Of a stretch of 20,008 nt of DNA, positions 1 to 8,528 are shown piece by piece. Source of the stretch: a virus. The notes under the pieces were generated by a model. The model made no database searches. It worked only from the letters and a program-made list of their open reading frames with translations, and was not told the origin of the DNA. Made by a program: the position numbers and the translations under genes. The stretch covers positions 1 to 20,008 of the IMG/VR virus record IMGVR_UViG_3300002180_000072, one strand, 5' to 3'. Within the stretch, counting starts at the first letter, position 1. Every line of letters starts with the position of its first letter.

Positions 1-63
1 AAAAAACAGACCTGTAGCTGTAGCAGACATTGCTGCCACAATAACTGTAGCCTTCACAAACAT
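1..63 (-). CDS. Start of a gene with a hydrophobic N-terminus (partial, runs off the left edge)
   Basis: Only the first 21 codons are in the window, reading MFVKATVIVAAMSATATGLF and one more Phe. This is a short Lys-containing start followed by an Ala/Val/Thr-rich hydrophobic stretch, as in a signal peptide, signal anchor or first membrane helix. I chose the ATG at 61-63 because a strong Shine-Dalgarno (AAGGAGAG) lies just upstream. An in-frame ATG at 79-81 overlaps the stop of the preceding gene as ATGA and would add six residues (MKERTD), but it lacks a good ribosome site. The gene follows an endolysin and a hydrolase, so a holin, spanin or small lipoprotein is a reasonable guess by position. 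The family cannot be named from 21 residues. Confidence 0.6.
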   Translation of the reverse strand, partial: MFVKATVIVAAMSATATGLFF

Positions 64-70
64 ATCTGTT

Positions 71-78
71 CTCTCCTT
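71..78 (-). promoter_or_regulatory. Shine-Dalgarno deciding the start at 63
   Basis: On the minus strand the sequence AAGGAGAG lies about 7-9 bases upstream of the ATG at 61-63. It overlaps the end of the hydrolase gene. It is the main reason to prefer that ATG over the stop-overlapping ATG at 79-81. Confidence 0.55.
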
Positions 79-641
79 CATTTAATATCCAACGCCTTTA
101 CAATCTTAGGCCCAAAGAAACCTAACTTTCTCCACTCAAACACATCACTATGACCGTTGGAAACAAACTCATAATTATCTTCCTTGTTATAGTTGATATA
201 CCGTTCATCATCTCCTATATATCCAGAACTCCCCATCTTTCCCCAAGGATGATTTGGTAACCAACGAGCTATTTTAACCGTACTATCAGACGGTGAATGC
301 CATACATGACAGTGATTGATCTGTGGGGCCAGCTCTGTTCTACGGTTTAGAGCAGCGTTGATATAAACCATCTGAGAAAACGGTGCGTTGTAATGAGCAG
401 CGAGATTCAGAATTGCACATCCGTTACTATGCCCTACCCCAATAGAACCTGGCTCCACGACGCGAGATATAATTCGTGCGATACCTGCGTTACACAGACG
501 CACGCCCAGCAGAAACTTCCACTCATAATCCAACTCCTTTACTGTATAACCAGCTCGCTCAAAATACGGGCGAAGACGGTCAGTAGTACCATCTCCTCCA
601 TCTCTCACATTAAATCCATGTAACAAGTACACCGTTGGCAT
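78..641 (-). CDS. Small serine alpha/beta hydrolase in the lysis region
   Basis: This 187-aa protein has the layout of a compact alpha/beta-hydrolase. An N-terminal strand runs into an oxyanion-type HG pair (LLHGF, residues 6-10). The nucleophile elbow is GHSNG at 70-74, with Ser72 as the probable catalytic serine. Asp119 (in HSPSDS) and His164 (in SNGHSD) are well placed to complete the triad. No signal peptide is visible, so it would act in the cytoplasm unless released or exported by other lysis proteins. The ATG shares one base with the endolysin stop (TAATG), and GGGGAAG lies just upstream, so the two genes are probably translationally coupled. The substrate is unknown. By position it could be an envelope lipid or ester hydrolase, but a metabolic or host-takeover role is also possible. 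The fold call is firm; the role is inferred. Confidence 0.8.
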   Translation of the reverse strand: MPTVYLLHGFNVRDGGDGTTDRLRPYFERAGYTVKELDYEWKFLLGVRLCNAGIARIISRVVEPGSIGVGHSNGCAILNLAAHYNAPFSQMVYINAALNRRTELAPQINHCHVWHSPSDSTVKIARWLPNHPWGKMGSSGYIGDDERYINYNKEDNYEFVSNGHSDVFEWRKLGFFGPKIVKALDIK

Positions 642-1249
642 TACGCTTCCCCAGTAGTTAAGTGAGCCTGCCCTAACGGTAACGCTTTTTGCACGGGCAG
701 AGGATAAGACTTAGGCCAGCGATATCCCAGCACTCGTGAACGTGGAAACGCTTTGATGTTTACAGCGTTAGCCTGGTTGCAGCCCCATACCAATAAGCGA
801 CCTTGTGAATCCTTTCCTACAACCATTCCTACGTGACCTTTCCAAGAGTTCCTACTACCTCTCCAGAATATAACGATGCAGCCAACAGCTGGTTCTTCCA
901 GCTCAACTCCCCATTTTAGATATGATCGAGCATTAGCTTTTCGTGAACTAATGATATCCGCTTCCTCTAACACTCCACCCATCCCGGCTGCGCACCACGG
1001 CGTTTCATCATCACGGATACCAGACATACGTATGGCTACCCACCAGCGAAGAATTTGTGGATTATGTCTGTGGCCTGGAATCTCTTTCAACCCAACATAC
1101 TTTAACGCGATCTTTATCCAAGGATACTGAACAACAGGATCCTCTTTTACCAATCCAGTAAGCCGGTCTAACTCCTCTACCAGCTCCTGCATCAACTTCC
1201 GATCAGTCTTCTCTGCTAGTCGCGCTTTAACTCGTTCGCTAATATTCAT
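641..1249 (-). CDS. Endolysin-like peptidoglycan hydrolase (TIGR02594 / CHAP-like)
   Basis: The 202-aa product matches the TIGR02594 family of phage and bacterial NlpC/P60-CHAP-like cysteine hydrolases, which are expected to cut peptide or amide bonds in peptidoglycan. Recognisable blocks are PWIKIALKYVG-KEIPG-HNP near 43-63, the DDETPWCAA block with probable catalytic Cys86, WGVELEEPAVGCIV near 113-125, GHVGMVVG with probable catalytic His139, and GCNQANAVNI followed by RVLGYRWP near 157-179. About 40 helical, charged residues precede the domain. No signal peptide or membrane helix is seen, so release would need a holin. I place the start at ATG 1249 rather than the in-frame ATG at 1288, because GAGGAG stands five bases upstream and the longer form would run 36 bases into the upstream gene. 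The gene ends in a TAATG overlap with the hydrolase. Confidence 0.88.
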   Translation of the reverse strand: MNISERVKARLAEKTDRKLMQELVEELDRLTGLVKEDPVVQYPWIKIALKYVGLKEIPGHRHNPQILRWWVAIRMSGIRDDETPWCAAGMGGVLEEADIISSRKANARSYLKWGVELEEPAVGCIVIFWRGSRNSWKGHVGMVVGKDSQGRLLVWGCNQANAVNIKAFPRSRVLGYRWPKSYPLPVQKALPLGQAHLTTGEA

Positions 1250-1251
1250 AA

Positions 1252-4200
1252 TTACTCCTCGTACAGTTCTTCCATTCTCTCCGCCCATGGGCGTAATGTA
1301 TTCTGGAATGGCAGACTATGGGACAACCATCTCTTCGTAGCTTCTTCTTTACCGCCAGCCAGTGCTCGCAGCCCTTGTATTGACCACTCAGCCGTGGGCC
1401 CTAGCACGCTCTCCATTGGGAACTTACCATGTTTCATATCCTGGTCAGCATTCACCGCTATCTCACCTACACCGAGCAGTCCAGACCGCTCGAAGGCATA
1501 CCAGGCATGATCCTCTACTTCCCAACCTTCTTTATGAGGATCATCACCGAGCATGTGCTGTAGGGCGTCACGTGCCACCTCAGCCATCATCATGCCAGGT
1601 ATATACATCCCCATCATCATAGCAGGTCGCCAGTCATTCTGTTGCGCAGCCTCGTGATAACCTCTACGGATAATGGTGTCATAGAAGGAATACATGAAGC
1701 CCTTCATGTGGAATACCAACATCCACTTAGGATCTGACGCCCAGGTGGGCCTGGTTGCTGCTGTAGGCCGTAGAATGGCTCCGTCTACCCAACGGTTGAT
1801 GGCTGACTGTACACGGTCCTCACGCTCGATCCTGGCGTCCAGCTGGGTAATAGCGTCGCCTATGTCCTCTCCCTGAAACTTGCGTTCAGTCAGGACATCA
1901 CGCTCAGCCAACAGATCAGCGTATTCCTGGTAACTCATTACTTTTACGTTGCCATCATCAGTAAACTGCAAGTCACCTTCACGCAGCCCCAGCTCATCCA
2001 GATACCGCGCACTGTGTTCAGTCGGGTTCTGACTATGAGACTTGAGAAACTCTGTGGCTCCGGCTACACCCATAACCCTGGTAAACCGAGTGAACTGAGT
2101 CAACATGGTTATGTTGAAAAACCACTCATTCATTCTCTGCAGACCACCAGTAAGATACGTACCGCCATACTGCCACTGCAGCGCTTCGTTGGTAGTGTGC
2201 ATCTCGATAGTACCCAGAGTCTCAGCCAGCTCACGTGTAGCAGTCTTATCGTCCTTGACCTTAGCTTTAATTTCCTCCCAACCGGCTTTATACGCATGCC
2301 ACGCTATCCGCATGTCGCCAGAGCGTACAGCGATGCCCAGAGGGTCTACGAGGCTGGAGAACAGAGCCGTGCTGAGCAGGCGCATGTTCTGGTATACAAT
2401 CATGGCTCCCATGGCTTTCTGGAGCTTAGGATCGATGTCAGCCCCTAATACACCCATTTGAGCATCGGTAAATTTCTGCAGCTGTTCCATCTGCGCTGGA
2501 GTGGCTCCGTGGCTCCTAGCCTTCTGGTACATCTCCTCCATCTTCTCACCATTTTTACCAAAACGCTTAACGAACTCAGCTCGTTTTACACTCTGGTTTA
2601 CATACTGATATAAAGTAGCACCCAGGTCTTTCTGTAAGAACGGTGCTAACTCATCACGGTGGTCATCCAGGAAGTTGAGTGTACGCAGCTCCTGTGCTCC
2701 CATATATGGCCGGTGCATAATCCGTTCACTCATGAAATCCAGATCGCCCTCACCATTATTACGTACAATGGCGGCATAGATGGCGTCAGCCTTACGCTGC
2801 TTCATCTCATCAGTGATCTCTACTCCTTGCATAGCAGGATTCTCCTGCTGAGTACGTTTACCAGTGGCTGGGTCATACGTTACTCGCATACGATAGAAAT
2901 CATCCGGCGCATACTGAATAATCAGCTGTTTGAACCCTTCAGGATCCTGCTGGATAGTATCGATGTCGTAATTACGTGGAAAGTAGTCTGGTCCACGCGA
3001 ACCTATCTCTACACCATTACGTTTGGCGTATGCTCGTACTAACCGCATCACTTTCTGAATTGCCTGCTGTGCTCTGCGTATCTCCGGATCTTCCGACAAC
3101 TGACCTCGTTGCAAGCCATCTATAATCTGCTCAGCATAATCAGTAGAACCGTACTGATTGACGATTTCCTGAATATGTTCTTCAAACTTGCCAGACATAC
3201 GCCGTACACCTTCGTGCCAGGTTTCCTTGATGCCACCGTAGCCATACACACGCTGGAACTGCTGCACAATTAATCGAACGTGTGGGTTACCCATACCTAC
3301 AAGGTTAGCGTAGCCCTGCCCCAAGATCTTCTGTACTGGGTCGCCGACGGTCTCCAGAACATTCCTCACCTGAGCCGTAGCGTACTGAAGTTTATTCTGT
3401 GTGAGTTGTTTAGGCCGGTGTAGCGTCATGGCTGGGTTGGCTTCTTTACGCAGACGCAGCTGCTGATCCTGCAGCACTTTAAGTATATCTCCAGCCTGAT
3501 CATACTTGGTTACAATCCCCAGGATCTCCCGTATACGGAACAGCAGCTTGGCAAACACACCGTTAGCCTGTGGGCCAAGTTTGATTCGCCCTTCGCGTAA
3601 CAGAGCATAGCCGTAGGCCACGGCTTCATCCGGGTTATTACGTATTCGGTCCACAGCTCCAGGAGTACCTGCCAGCTCGCGTTCAAGTTGGCGCATCACA
3701 GGGAATGAAGTAAATGCTCGACTGAGTATTCCCCGCTCTTCAGCATTGAGTAGCGTGTAGAGAGCATCACGAACTGCCTGTTGGTTACCCTGGAAGTCGT
3801 TGTTGTCCAACATGGATGCTGCCATCAGCGCCTCTTGTGGATCGACATCTTTGCCAACATGTGCCCTGACTCGTTTAGCCACTCTGTCGAGAACCTTAGT
3901 CGCCTTATCAGGAGCCTTGGTTTCTTCAGCTACCTCCTTCATCTTGGCTACAGTCTCAACGGTGGTGTTGGATTTGTTGTCCCACAGAGAGTTCAGATAT
4001 CCAGCCACTTTACGATTAGGCATATACCCTTCTTTCTTCATCTGGGCGAACGCTGCTTTGATCGCATCAGCTACTTCCTTGAAGAACTTATCAACCAGTG
4101 AACGTGGGCGCTTATTCATCTCCATCCAGCGAGCGACGTTATCGGCAAACCACTCAGTGTAACCAGTCTCCGACCCAACCAGGTATTCCTGCTGCTCCTC

Positions 4201-7200
4201 AGACATCTCCTGGATATCAATATTATGCCCACGCTCCATACGGTTCATAGCGTAGAAGAAAGGTTTCTTACCTTCCACAGCTGTATGTAGGTCAGTACGT
4301 CCGTGCTTCTTCACCCAGGTCTGGTAAGCCTTGTTCATCGCCTGCTTGGTAGCGTTGTCAGCATTACGCATGAAGTGACCGAACACAGCGTGTCCAATCT
4401 CATGCGAGAGTATTTCAAACCGCTCCACAGCTGTTAGGTCAGGATGAGGATGTACAAATATGTAAGAGGTCTTCCCTTTCGTTGCATGGAATCCATGAGC
4501 CAGGTTACGCTCGATGCGATCCTTCTTATGAGGAGCGACTTTCAGCGCCTCTTCCAAAGTAAGAATCTTGATATTTACATCCAGCCCCATCTTCTCAACA
4601 ATGCGGTCAGCAAACTCCTGCATCTTCTGGTGAGTAGTTGTATCTTCAGCTTTAATCAATTCTCTGATCGTTAGAGGTTCACGAGGCTTGCGTACGCCTT
4701 TTTTTGTACCAGCTTCAGTGATACGTTTAAGCGCGTCATCAAGAGGTTCTACCTTAGCCCCAGAATCTCTCTGCTTAGCTTGTGTTCTTTTTCCTACAGG
4801 TTTCTGTCCCTCAAACCCACGCACAGCTGTTTCTGCTCCACGCATGGTCGGCCCAGCTCCTTCAGCCTGCTCTAACTTAGTTATCTCCTGACGAAGCTTA
4901 CGAACTTCTTGTGCCAGCTCTTTTTTAATTTGGTGCTTTTTCAGTGGCATGATACGCCGCTTCGCATCAGGCATTAATTTCAAAAAGGCTTCATATGCAG
5001 CTTGGTTGCTCATAGAGTCAACCTTGTCACGCAGATCTTTTACCTTCTCATGACGAGAGTTCATCCGCTTCGACGCAGCTGTGTCTTCATCTACACGCTC
5101 ACCTTTATTCTTACGCTTTTCAAAACGCTCTTCCTTAATTTCACGTACAGGATCCCCGCGCTCATCACGATATATAGGGGCAAGTGGTACAGCGTCAGGC
5201 GTACCAGTCTCCGCTCCAGGCTCCTGTTCAATCTCTGACGGATCGAAAACCTGGTAACGTGGGTTGTCAGTCAAACTCTGTACTTGGGTTGTATCGAGAC
5301 TACGCTCAATTACTTCACCAGTTTCGATATCCAATACTGAGAAGAAAGGATAAACTCCAGGTGCTGTTTCCGATTGACTCGGAGTCATGACATCAGCCAG
5401 AGTGAGTTTCGCAGATCCACTCTTATAGACTACGATGCGCTGCTTCACATTGTCAGGAATACTATCAAGATCCACCTGTATATCCTGGTGCATCCGTAGA
5501 GAGTTGAGTCCAGCAATGAGCTGATCACTTACCTGCTGTAACCGTTCTTGGGAATTCACTACACCTTCGATGTCCTGCAGTTTCTGTCCCTTCTCTTTCT
5601 GATACATCATCTGCGACAGACTCATAGCATTGATAATTACCGGCTTACCATCGCCGCGCACACCAACGATGTCATGCTCTTTGAGTTTAGGCACGCCTTT
5701 GGGCGGATCGTAGTAAGGGTTCTCGATATTATCCATGAGCCAGCCTTCTTGACTCTTACTTAAATCTGCAGCTTTACGAGGTTGGCGCAGTGGCTGCGAC
5801 ACCACTTTATCCTGAAACAGCTTTGTAGACAGGTCACGTGGAGAAAGTGCCACGCGCTGGCTGGAGTCGAACAACTTCCCACGAGGATCTAATTCCAACG
5901 TAAGGAAGTGTTCGAGAAACTTCTCTGGGTTTTTTGGATCAAATAATTTATTCCAATCCAGAGTGTTATTCGCAATCTTGCGCTCCAGCTGTTGCTGGCG
6001 TTTCGGTAGCGTCTTATTAATATAGTTCTCCAGGTCAACTACGCTTTGTGAATTGTATTGACCTGCGTTACGTGAACGGTAAGCGCTAGCAGCTTCAATC
6101 AGGATATCGTTATCAGACATATCCCGACGTGCGTTCATAGATTTCAGATTAGCGCTGAGTTTATTGAGTTCTGCTTTATCTGGAGATTCAGATCGTTTCA
6201 TTCTACCGATACGACCTTGTAATGTTTTACTGTTACGATACAGCGCAGTTTTATGCCCACGGATTAACGCCTGAGTTTGCTCAGCACTTAGAGCTGTAAT
6301 ATCAAACCCGGAACCTTCCAACACAGCACTGATATCATCTTCACGAGCCTTAGCATCACTCAAAGCTACATTAGCAGCGTTCATAGTATCAGGGATGCTA
6401 CCCAACGCCCGTTGTAACTTCGAAGATTCTTTCTCAAAAAACCCACGAGCATAGTCAGCCACAAACTCATCTTGTTGGAGTTTAGTTTCGAATGCGCCTT
6501 CAGCTTGAACACGGATCTTATCCAACAGTGTGCGTACTTCTGCGCCTTGCCCAATAGCTCCAAACTGCTCAAGACGTCTATGAATCCCACGCACTGCGTT
6601 CTGCATCATCTCTCTAGCAACAGCTGGGCGTTTACCACGAGCAATCTGTATTGCCTCCCCAGATAATTCTGGCTTGGAATCTTCGAAAATACGGTTCACT
6701 TCTTCAGCAAACATACCGTGGGCAAAAGCCTCATCAGAACCAGGTACAACCCCTTCTCCAACTTCCTGACTAATATCCAGCCCCATGGCCTCAGCTGCTT
6801 CAGGACTAAAATCATCAGCCATCTCCTGGATATCAACTTCAGACAGAGTTGCCTGACGTTCGATCTCTTTGTCCAGATCGCCCATTATCTTGGTAAGTTT
6901 TGGATCTACGCCAGCAGGAGCAGGGATACCACCCAATGCACCGAATGGACCACCGGCGATAGCACCAGCAGCGAAGGCATTCATAATTGCCGACACACCT
7001 TCTTCACCAAGAATCTCCTTATTCTGATCTGCCACCTTCATAGCAGTGCGGCTGATAACTTCCTGCATCGCTTCAGTCGAACCTTCTGTTACAGACTGGA
7101 TCAACGCTTCTTTGCCCATACGTTTAACAACGCCGTTCTTAATCTCTTTGAGGGCCAGTTCTTCTACTGTCTTACCGCCAAACTTATTGAATACACGTAA

Positions 7201-8526
7201 AACAGGCAGTGCTTCCAATGCACCAGCTACAACTCCACCTCCTAGACTGACCAATGCTAGTTGGCGTAAAGACAGTGACCCACCAAAAATACTTTCAGCA
7301 GGCTCAGGAATAGTTCCACGTTTATCACGTGCCTCGATCTGCTCACGAGTTAGCGGTGTTTTTGCGTATTGCGATGTGTACCCTGGAAGTGCGCCTTCTG
7401 CTCCACGCCCCTCGCGTTCGAGCTTATACAGATGCTCTTGCCCTTCGTACCGGGGGTGTACAACTCCGCGTCCAGATTTAAGAACAAGCTCACCGATTGA
7501 TTCGTCGCTATCGGATAAGTACGTATCGTCGATTTGCCTGCCGAATCGATCAACTTTACCTGACGGGGATGTCGCAAGGATTTCCCCTTCTGTGAGTTCC
7601 CGTAAGTACTGCGCTGCTTCATCTTTCCCCTCCTGTCCGACATCAGCTGTGTTAATATGAGGAACGCGGATTCTATAAGGCGCAGAACCATCTTCTGGCT
7701 GAAAGTCGAAAGTATCTCCGTCCACCCACTTAACGGCATATCCCTTCACACCGTTACGAGCATCAGTTATGCGTTCACCACGTTGGATAGCTTCCCAACC
7801 AGCGCGTGTGGCAGGGTCAGTAACAAGAGCAGGCATGATGCCACCTGCTTCCAGCCCCATACCAGTGCCGATAGCTGTTTTGAAAGCAGTACGACGAATA
7901 CCTTTACGACTTATCTCTTGAGCGGCAGTCCCAGCTAAACGACGAGTGGCTTCACGGCCAGCTACAGGAAGAGCGCCACGTTGCGCAGCAGATAGCGCCA
8001 TGTCCTTGGTCATACGCTTCGCTTGCTTCTTTGCAGTAGTAGCGATGAGTTTCTTACTAATGGAGTGCGCAGCAGTCTTAGCAACTACTCCACCAACACC
8101 ACCACCGGCGATAATCGTAGCGAGGGAAGGAAGGGCTTCGCCCATCTTGGCAGCAACGAAAGATCCAGCATCTTCAAGACTTTCAATATCTTCAAGAGTA
8201 TTGATCTCAGGAGCTACAAAAGAAGCTGCTTCAAAATACTTCTGCGCTCGTTCTGCAGATTCGATAGCAGCATCATCAGCACCAACAAGTGCTTGAGCGG
8301 CACTCTTCACTCCATGATAGGCTCCAGCAGTACCTTCTAAACCAGAACGTAACCCACGTTTAAAAGAAGACTCAGTATCAGCGCTTCTTATTGGGCCCTC
8401 ACCAAACTGCTGTACTGGTTCAGTTAGAGCATAAGGGTCATAGCGAGTATCTTCAGCTTCTTCGTAAGCTTTTTGTGAAGCCGCATACTCATCCTCAAGC
8501 TGATGCTTGAAATCACGAATACCCAC
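1252..8526 (-). CDS. Giant polyvalent virion protein with nuclease and zinc-protease domains
   Basis: This 2424-aa protein is by far the largest in the window. The order I can read is: a charged N-terminus; Gly/Ala-rich hydrophobic segments near 131-150 and 218-236; a staphylococcal-nuclease-type domain near 260-360; further hydrophobic segments near 420-445 and 514-538; a long helical, charged middle; a basic linker; a zinc metallopeptidase domain near 1305-1500 with HEIGH at 1375-1379 and probable third ligand Glu1458; and a C-terminal ~650 residues with landmarks PDYFPRNY at 1846 and WASDP at 2262. A Met-rich hydrophobic stretch lies near 2290-2320. Phages of podovirus type often carry such polyvalent proteins inside the virion and eject them with the DNA; that role is inferred here from architecture and position. 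The start is GTG, with AAAAGG eight bases upstream, two bases after the upstream stop; the next Met is residue 128. No vRNA-polymerase or lysozyme motif was recognised. Confidence 0.88.
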   Translation of the reverse strand: MGIRDFKHQLEDEYAASQKAYEEAEDTRYDPYALTEPVQQFGEGPIRSADTESSFKRGLRSGLEGTAGAYHGVKSAAQALVGADDAAIESAERAQKYFEAASFVAPEINTLEDIESLEDAGSFVAAKMGEALPSLATIIAGGGVGGVVAKTAAHSISKKLIATTAKKQAKRMTKDMALSAAQRGALPVAGREATRRLAGTAAQEISRKGIRRTAFKTAIGTGMGLEAGGIMPALVTDPATRAGWEAIQRGERITDARNGVKGYAVKWVDGDTFDFQPEDGSAPYRIRVPHINTADVGQEGKDEAAQYLRELTEGEILATSPSGKVDRFGRQIDDTYLSDSDESIGELVLKSGRGVVHPRYEGQEHLYKLEREGRGAEGALPGYTSQYAKTPLTREQIEARDKRGTIPEPAESIFGGSLSLRQLALVSLGGGVVAGALEALPVLRVFNKFGGKTVEELALKEIKNGVVKRMGKEALIQSVTEGSTEAMQEVISRTAMKVADQNKEILGEEGVSAIMNAFAAGAIAGGPFGALGGIPAPAGVDPKLTKIMGDLDKEIERQATLSEVDIQEMADDFSPEAAEAMGLDISQEVGEGVVPGSDEAFAHGMFAEEVNRIFEDSKPELSGEAIQIARGKRPAVAREMMQNAVRGIHRRLEQFGAIGQGAEVRTLLDKIRVQAEGAFETKLQQDEFVADYARGFFEKESSKLQRALGSIPDTMNAANVALSDAKAREDDISAVLEGSGFDITALSAEQTQALIRGHKTALYRNSKTLQGRIGRMKRSESPDKAELNKLSANLKSMNARRDMSDNDILIEAASAYRSRNAGQYNSQSVVDLENYINKTLPKRQQQLERKIANNTLDWNKLFDPKNPEKFLEHFLTLELDPRGKLFDSSQRVALSPRDLSTKLFQDKVVSQPLRQPRKAADLSKSQEGWLMDNIENPYYDPPKGVPKLKEHDIVGVRGDGKPVIINAMSLSQMMYQKEKGQKLQDIEGVVNSQERLQQVSDQLIAGLNSLRMHQDIQVDLDSIPDNVKQRIVVYKSGSAKLTLADVMTPSQSETAPGVYPFFSVLDIETGEVIERSLDTTQVQSLTDNPRYQVFDPSEIEQEPGAETGTPDAVPLAPIYRDERGDPVREIKEERFEKRKNKGERVDEDTAASKRMNSRHEKVKDLRDKVDSMSNQAAYEAFLKLMPDAKRRIMPLKKHQIKKELAQEVRKLRQEITKLEQAEGAGPTMRGAETAVRGFEGQKPVGKRTQAKQRDSGAKVEPLDDALKRITEAGTKKGVRKPREPLTIRELIKAEDTTTHQKMQEFADRIVEKMGLDVNIKILTLEEALKVAPHKKDRIERNLAHGFHATKGKTSYIFVHPHPDLTAVERFEILSHEIGHAVFGHFMRNADNATKQAMNKAYQTWVKKHGRTDLHTAVEGKKPFFYAMNRMERGHNIDIQEMSEEQQEYLVGSETGYTEWFADNVARWMEMNKRPRSLVDKFFKEVADAIKAAFAQMKKEGYMPNRKVAGYLNSLWDNKSNTTVETVAKMKEVAEETKAPDKATKVLDRVAKRVRAHVGKDVDPQEALMAASMLDNNDFQGNQQAVRDALYTLLNAEERGILSRAFTSFPVMRQLERELAGTPGAVDRIRNNPDEAVAYGYALLREGRIKLGPQANGVFAKLLFRIREILGIVTKYDQAGDILKVLQDQQLRLRKEANPAMTLHRPKQLTQNKLQYATAQVRNVLETVGDPVQKILGQGYANLVGMGNPHVRLIVQQFQRVYGYGGIKETWHEGVRRMSGKFEEHIQEIVNQYGSTDYAEQIIDGLQRGQLSEDPEIRRAQQAIQKVMRLVRAYAKRNGVEIGSRGPDYFPRNYDIDTIQQDPEGFKQLIIQYAPDDFYRMRVTYDPATGKRTQQENPAMQGVEITDEMKQRKADAIYAAIVRNNGEGDLDFMSERIMHRPYMGAQELRTLNFLDDHRDELAPFLQKDLGATLYQYVNQSVKRAEFVKRFGKNGEKMEEMYQKARSHGATPAQMEQLQKFTDAQMGVLGADIDPKLQKAMGAMIVYQNMRLLSTALFSSLVDPLGIAVRSGDMRIAWHAYKAGWEEIKAKVKDDKTATRELAETLGTIEMHTTNEALQWQYGGTYLTGGLQRMNEWFFNITMLTQFTRFTRVMGVAGATEFLKSHSQNPTEHSARYLDELGLREGDLQFTDDGNVKVMSYQEYADLLAERDVLTERKFQGEDIGDAITQLDARIEREDRVQSAINRWVDGAILRPTAATRPTWASDPKWMLVFHMKGFMYSFYDTIIRRGYHEAAQQNDWRPAMMMGMYIPGMMMAEVARDALQHMLGDDPHKEGWEVEDHAWYAFERSGLLGVGEIAVNADQDMKHGKFPMESVLGPTAEWSIQGLRALAGGKEEATKRWLSHSLPFQNTLRPWAERMEELYEE
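1255..1260 (-). promoter_or_regulatory. Shine-Dalgarno deciding the endolysin start
   Basis: GAGGAG on the minus strand sits five bases before the ATG at 1247-1249 and spans the last codons of the large upstream gene. It supports the shorter 202-aa endolysin over the 215-aa form. Confidence 0.75.
4027..4614 (-). other. HEIGH zinc-metallopeptidase domain inside the giant protein
   Basis: Residues about 1305-1500 form a probable zincin domain. HEIGH at 1375-1379 gives two zinc-binding histidines and the catalytic glutamate. TEWFADN carries Glu1458, a likely third ligand in the gluzincin manner, about 80 residues later. A strand-rich run (SYIFVHPHPDL) just before the motif fits the edge strand of such enzymes. 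Such domains occur in phage and plasmid polyvalent proteins. They may cut host targets after ejection or process the large protein itself; the sequence does not say which. Confidence 0.82.
7447..7749 (-). other. SNase-like (thermonuclease) domain inside the giant protein
   Basis: Residues about 260-360 contain the hallmarks of the staphylococcal nuclease (OB) fold: VKWVDGDTFDF at 265-275, the IRVPHINTADV block at 286-296 and DRFGR at 326-330. Aligned by motif to the classical enzyme, Asp269, Asp271, Thr272, Arg287, Thr293 and Arg330 are kept. The Ca2+-ligand Asp40 equivalent is Asn292 (codon AAC) and the general-base Glu43 equivalent is Asp295. The domain is therefore clearly of this family but may have altered or weak activity. 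It lies between the hydrophobic segments of the N-terminal part, which suggests that the N-terminal quarter of the protein works as a unit. Confidence 0.82.
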
Positions 8527-8528
8527 GA

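Noticed and set aside
641-1288. Longer endolysin start at ATG 1288
   Set aside because: It would run 36 bases into the giant gene and lacks a good Shine-Dalgarno, while ATG 1249 has GAGGAG five bases upstream and starts just after the upstream stop.
6718-7200. 160-codon open frame on the plus strand
   Set aside because: Antisense within the giant gene, Cys/His/Ser/Phe-rich without any pattern of a folded or membrane protein.
7046-7660. 204-codon open frame on the plus strand
   Set aside because: It lies wholly inside the giant gene, including its SNase domain, has a Ser/Pro/Arg-rich composition typical of an antisense shadow, and shows no motif or ribosome-site support.
7350-7739. 129-codon minus-strand frame inside the giant gene
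   Set aside because: It overlaps the SNase domain out of frame. The in-frame reading carries the clear nuclease motifs, so the other frame is a shadow.
1252-8526. Virion RNA polymerase or lytic transglycosylase reading of the giant protein
   Set aside because: The size invited the comparison with N4-type vRNAP or T7 gp16, but I could not find polymerase motifs or a convincing transglycosylase catalytic block. Only the nuclease and zinc-protease motifs are clear.
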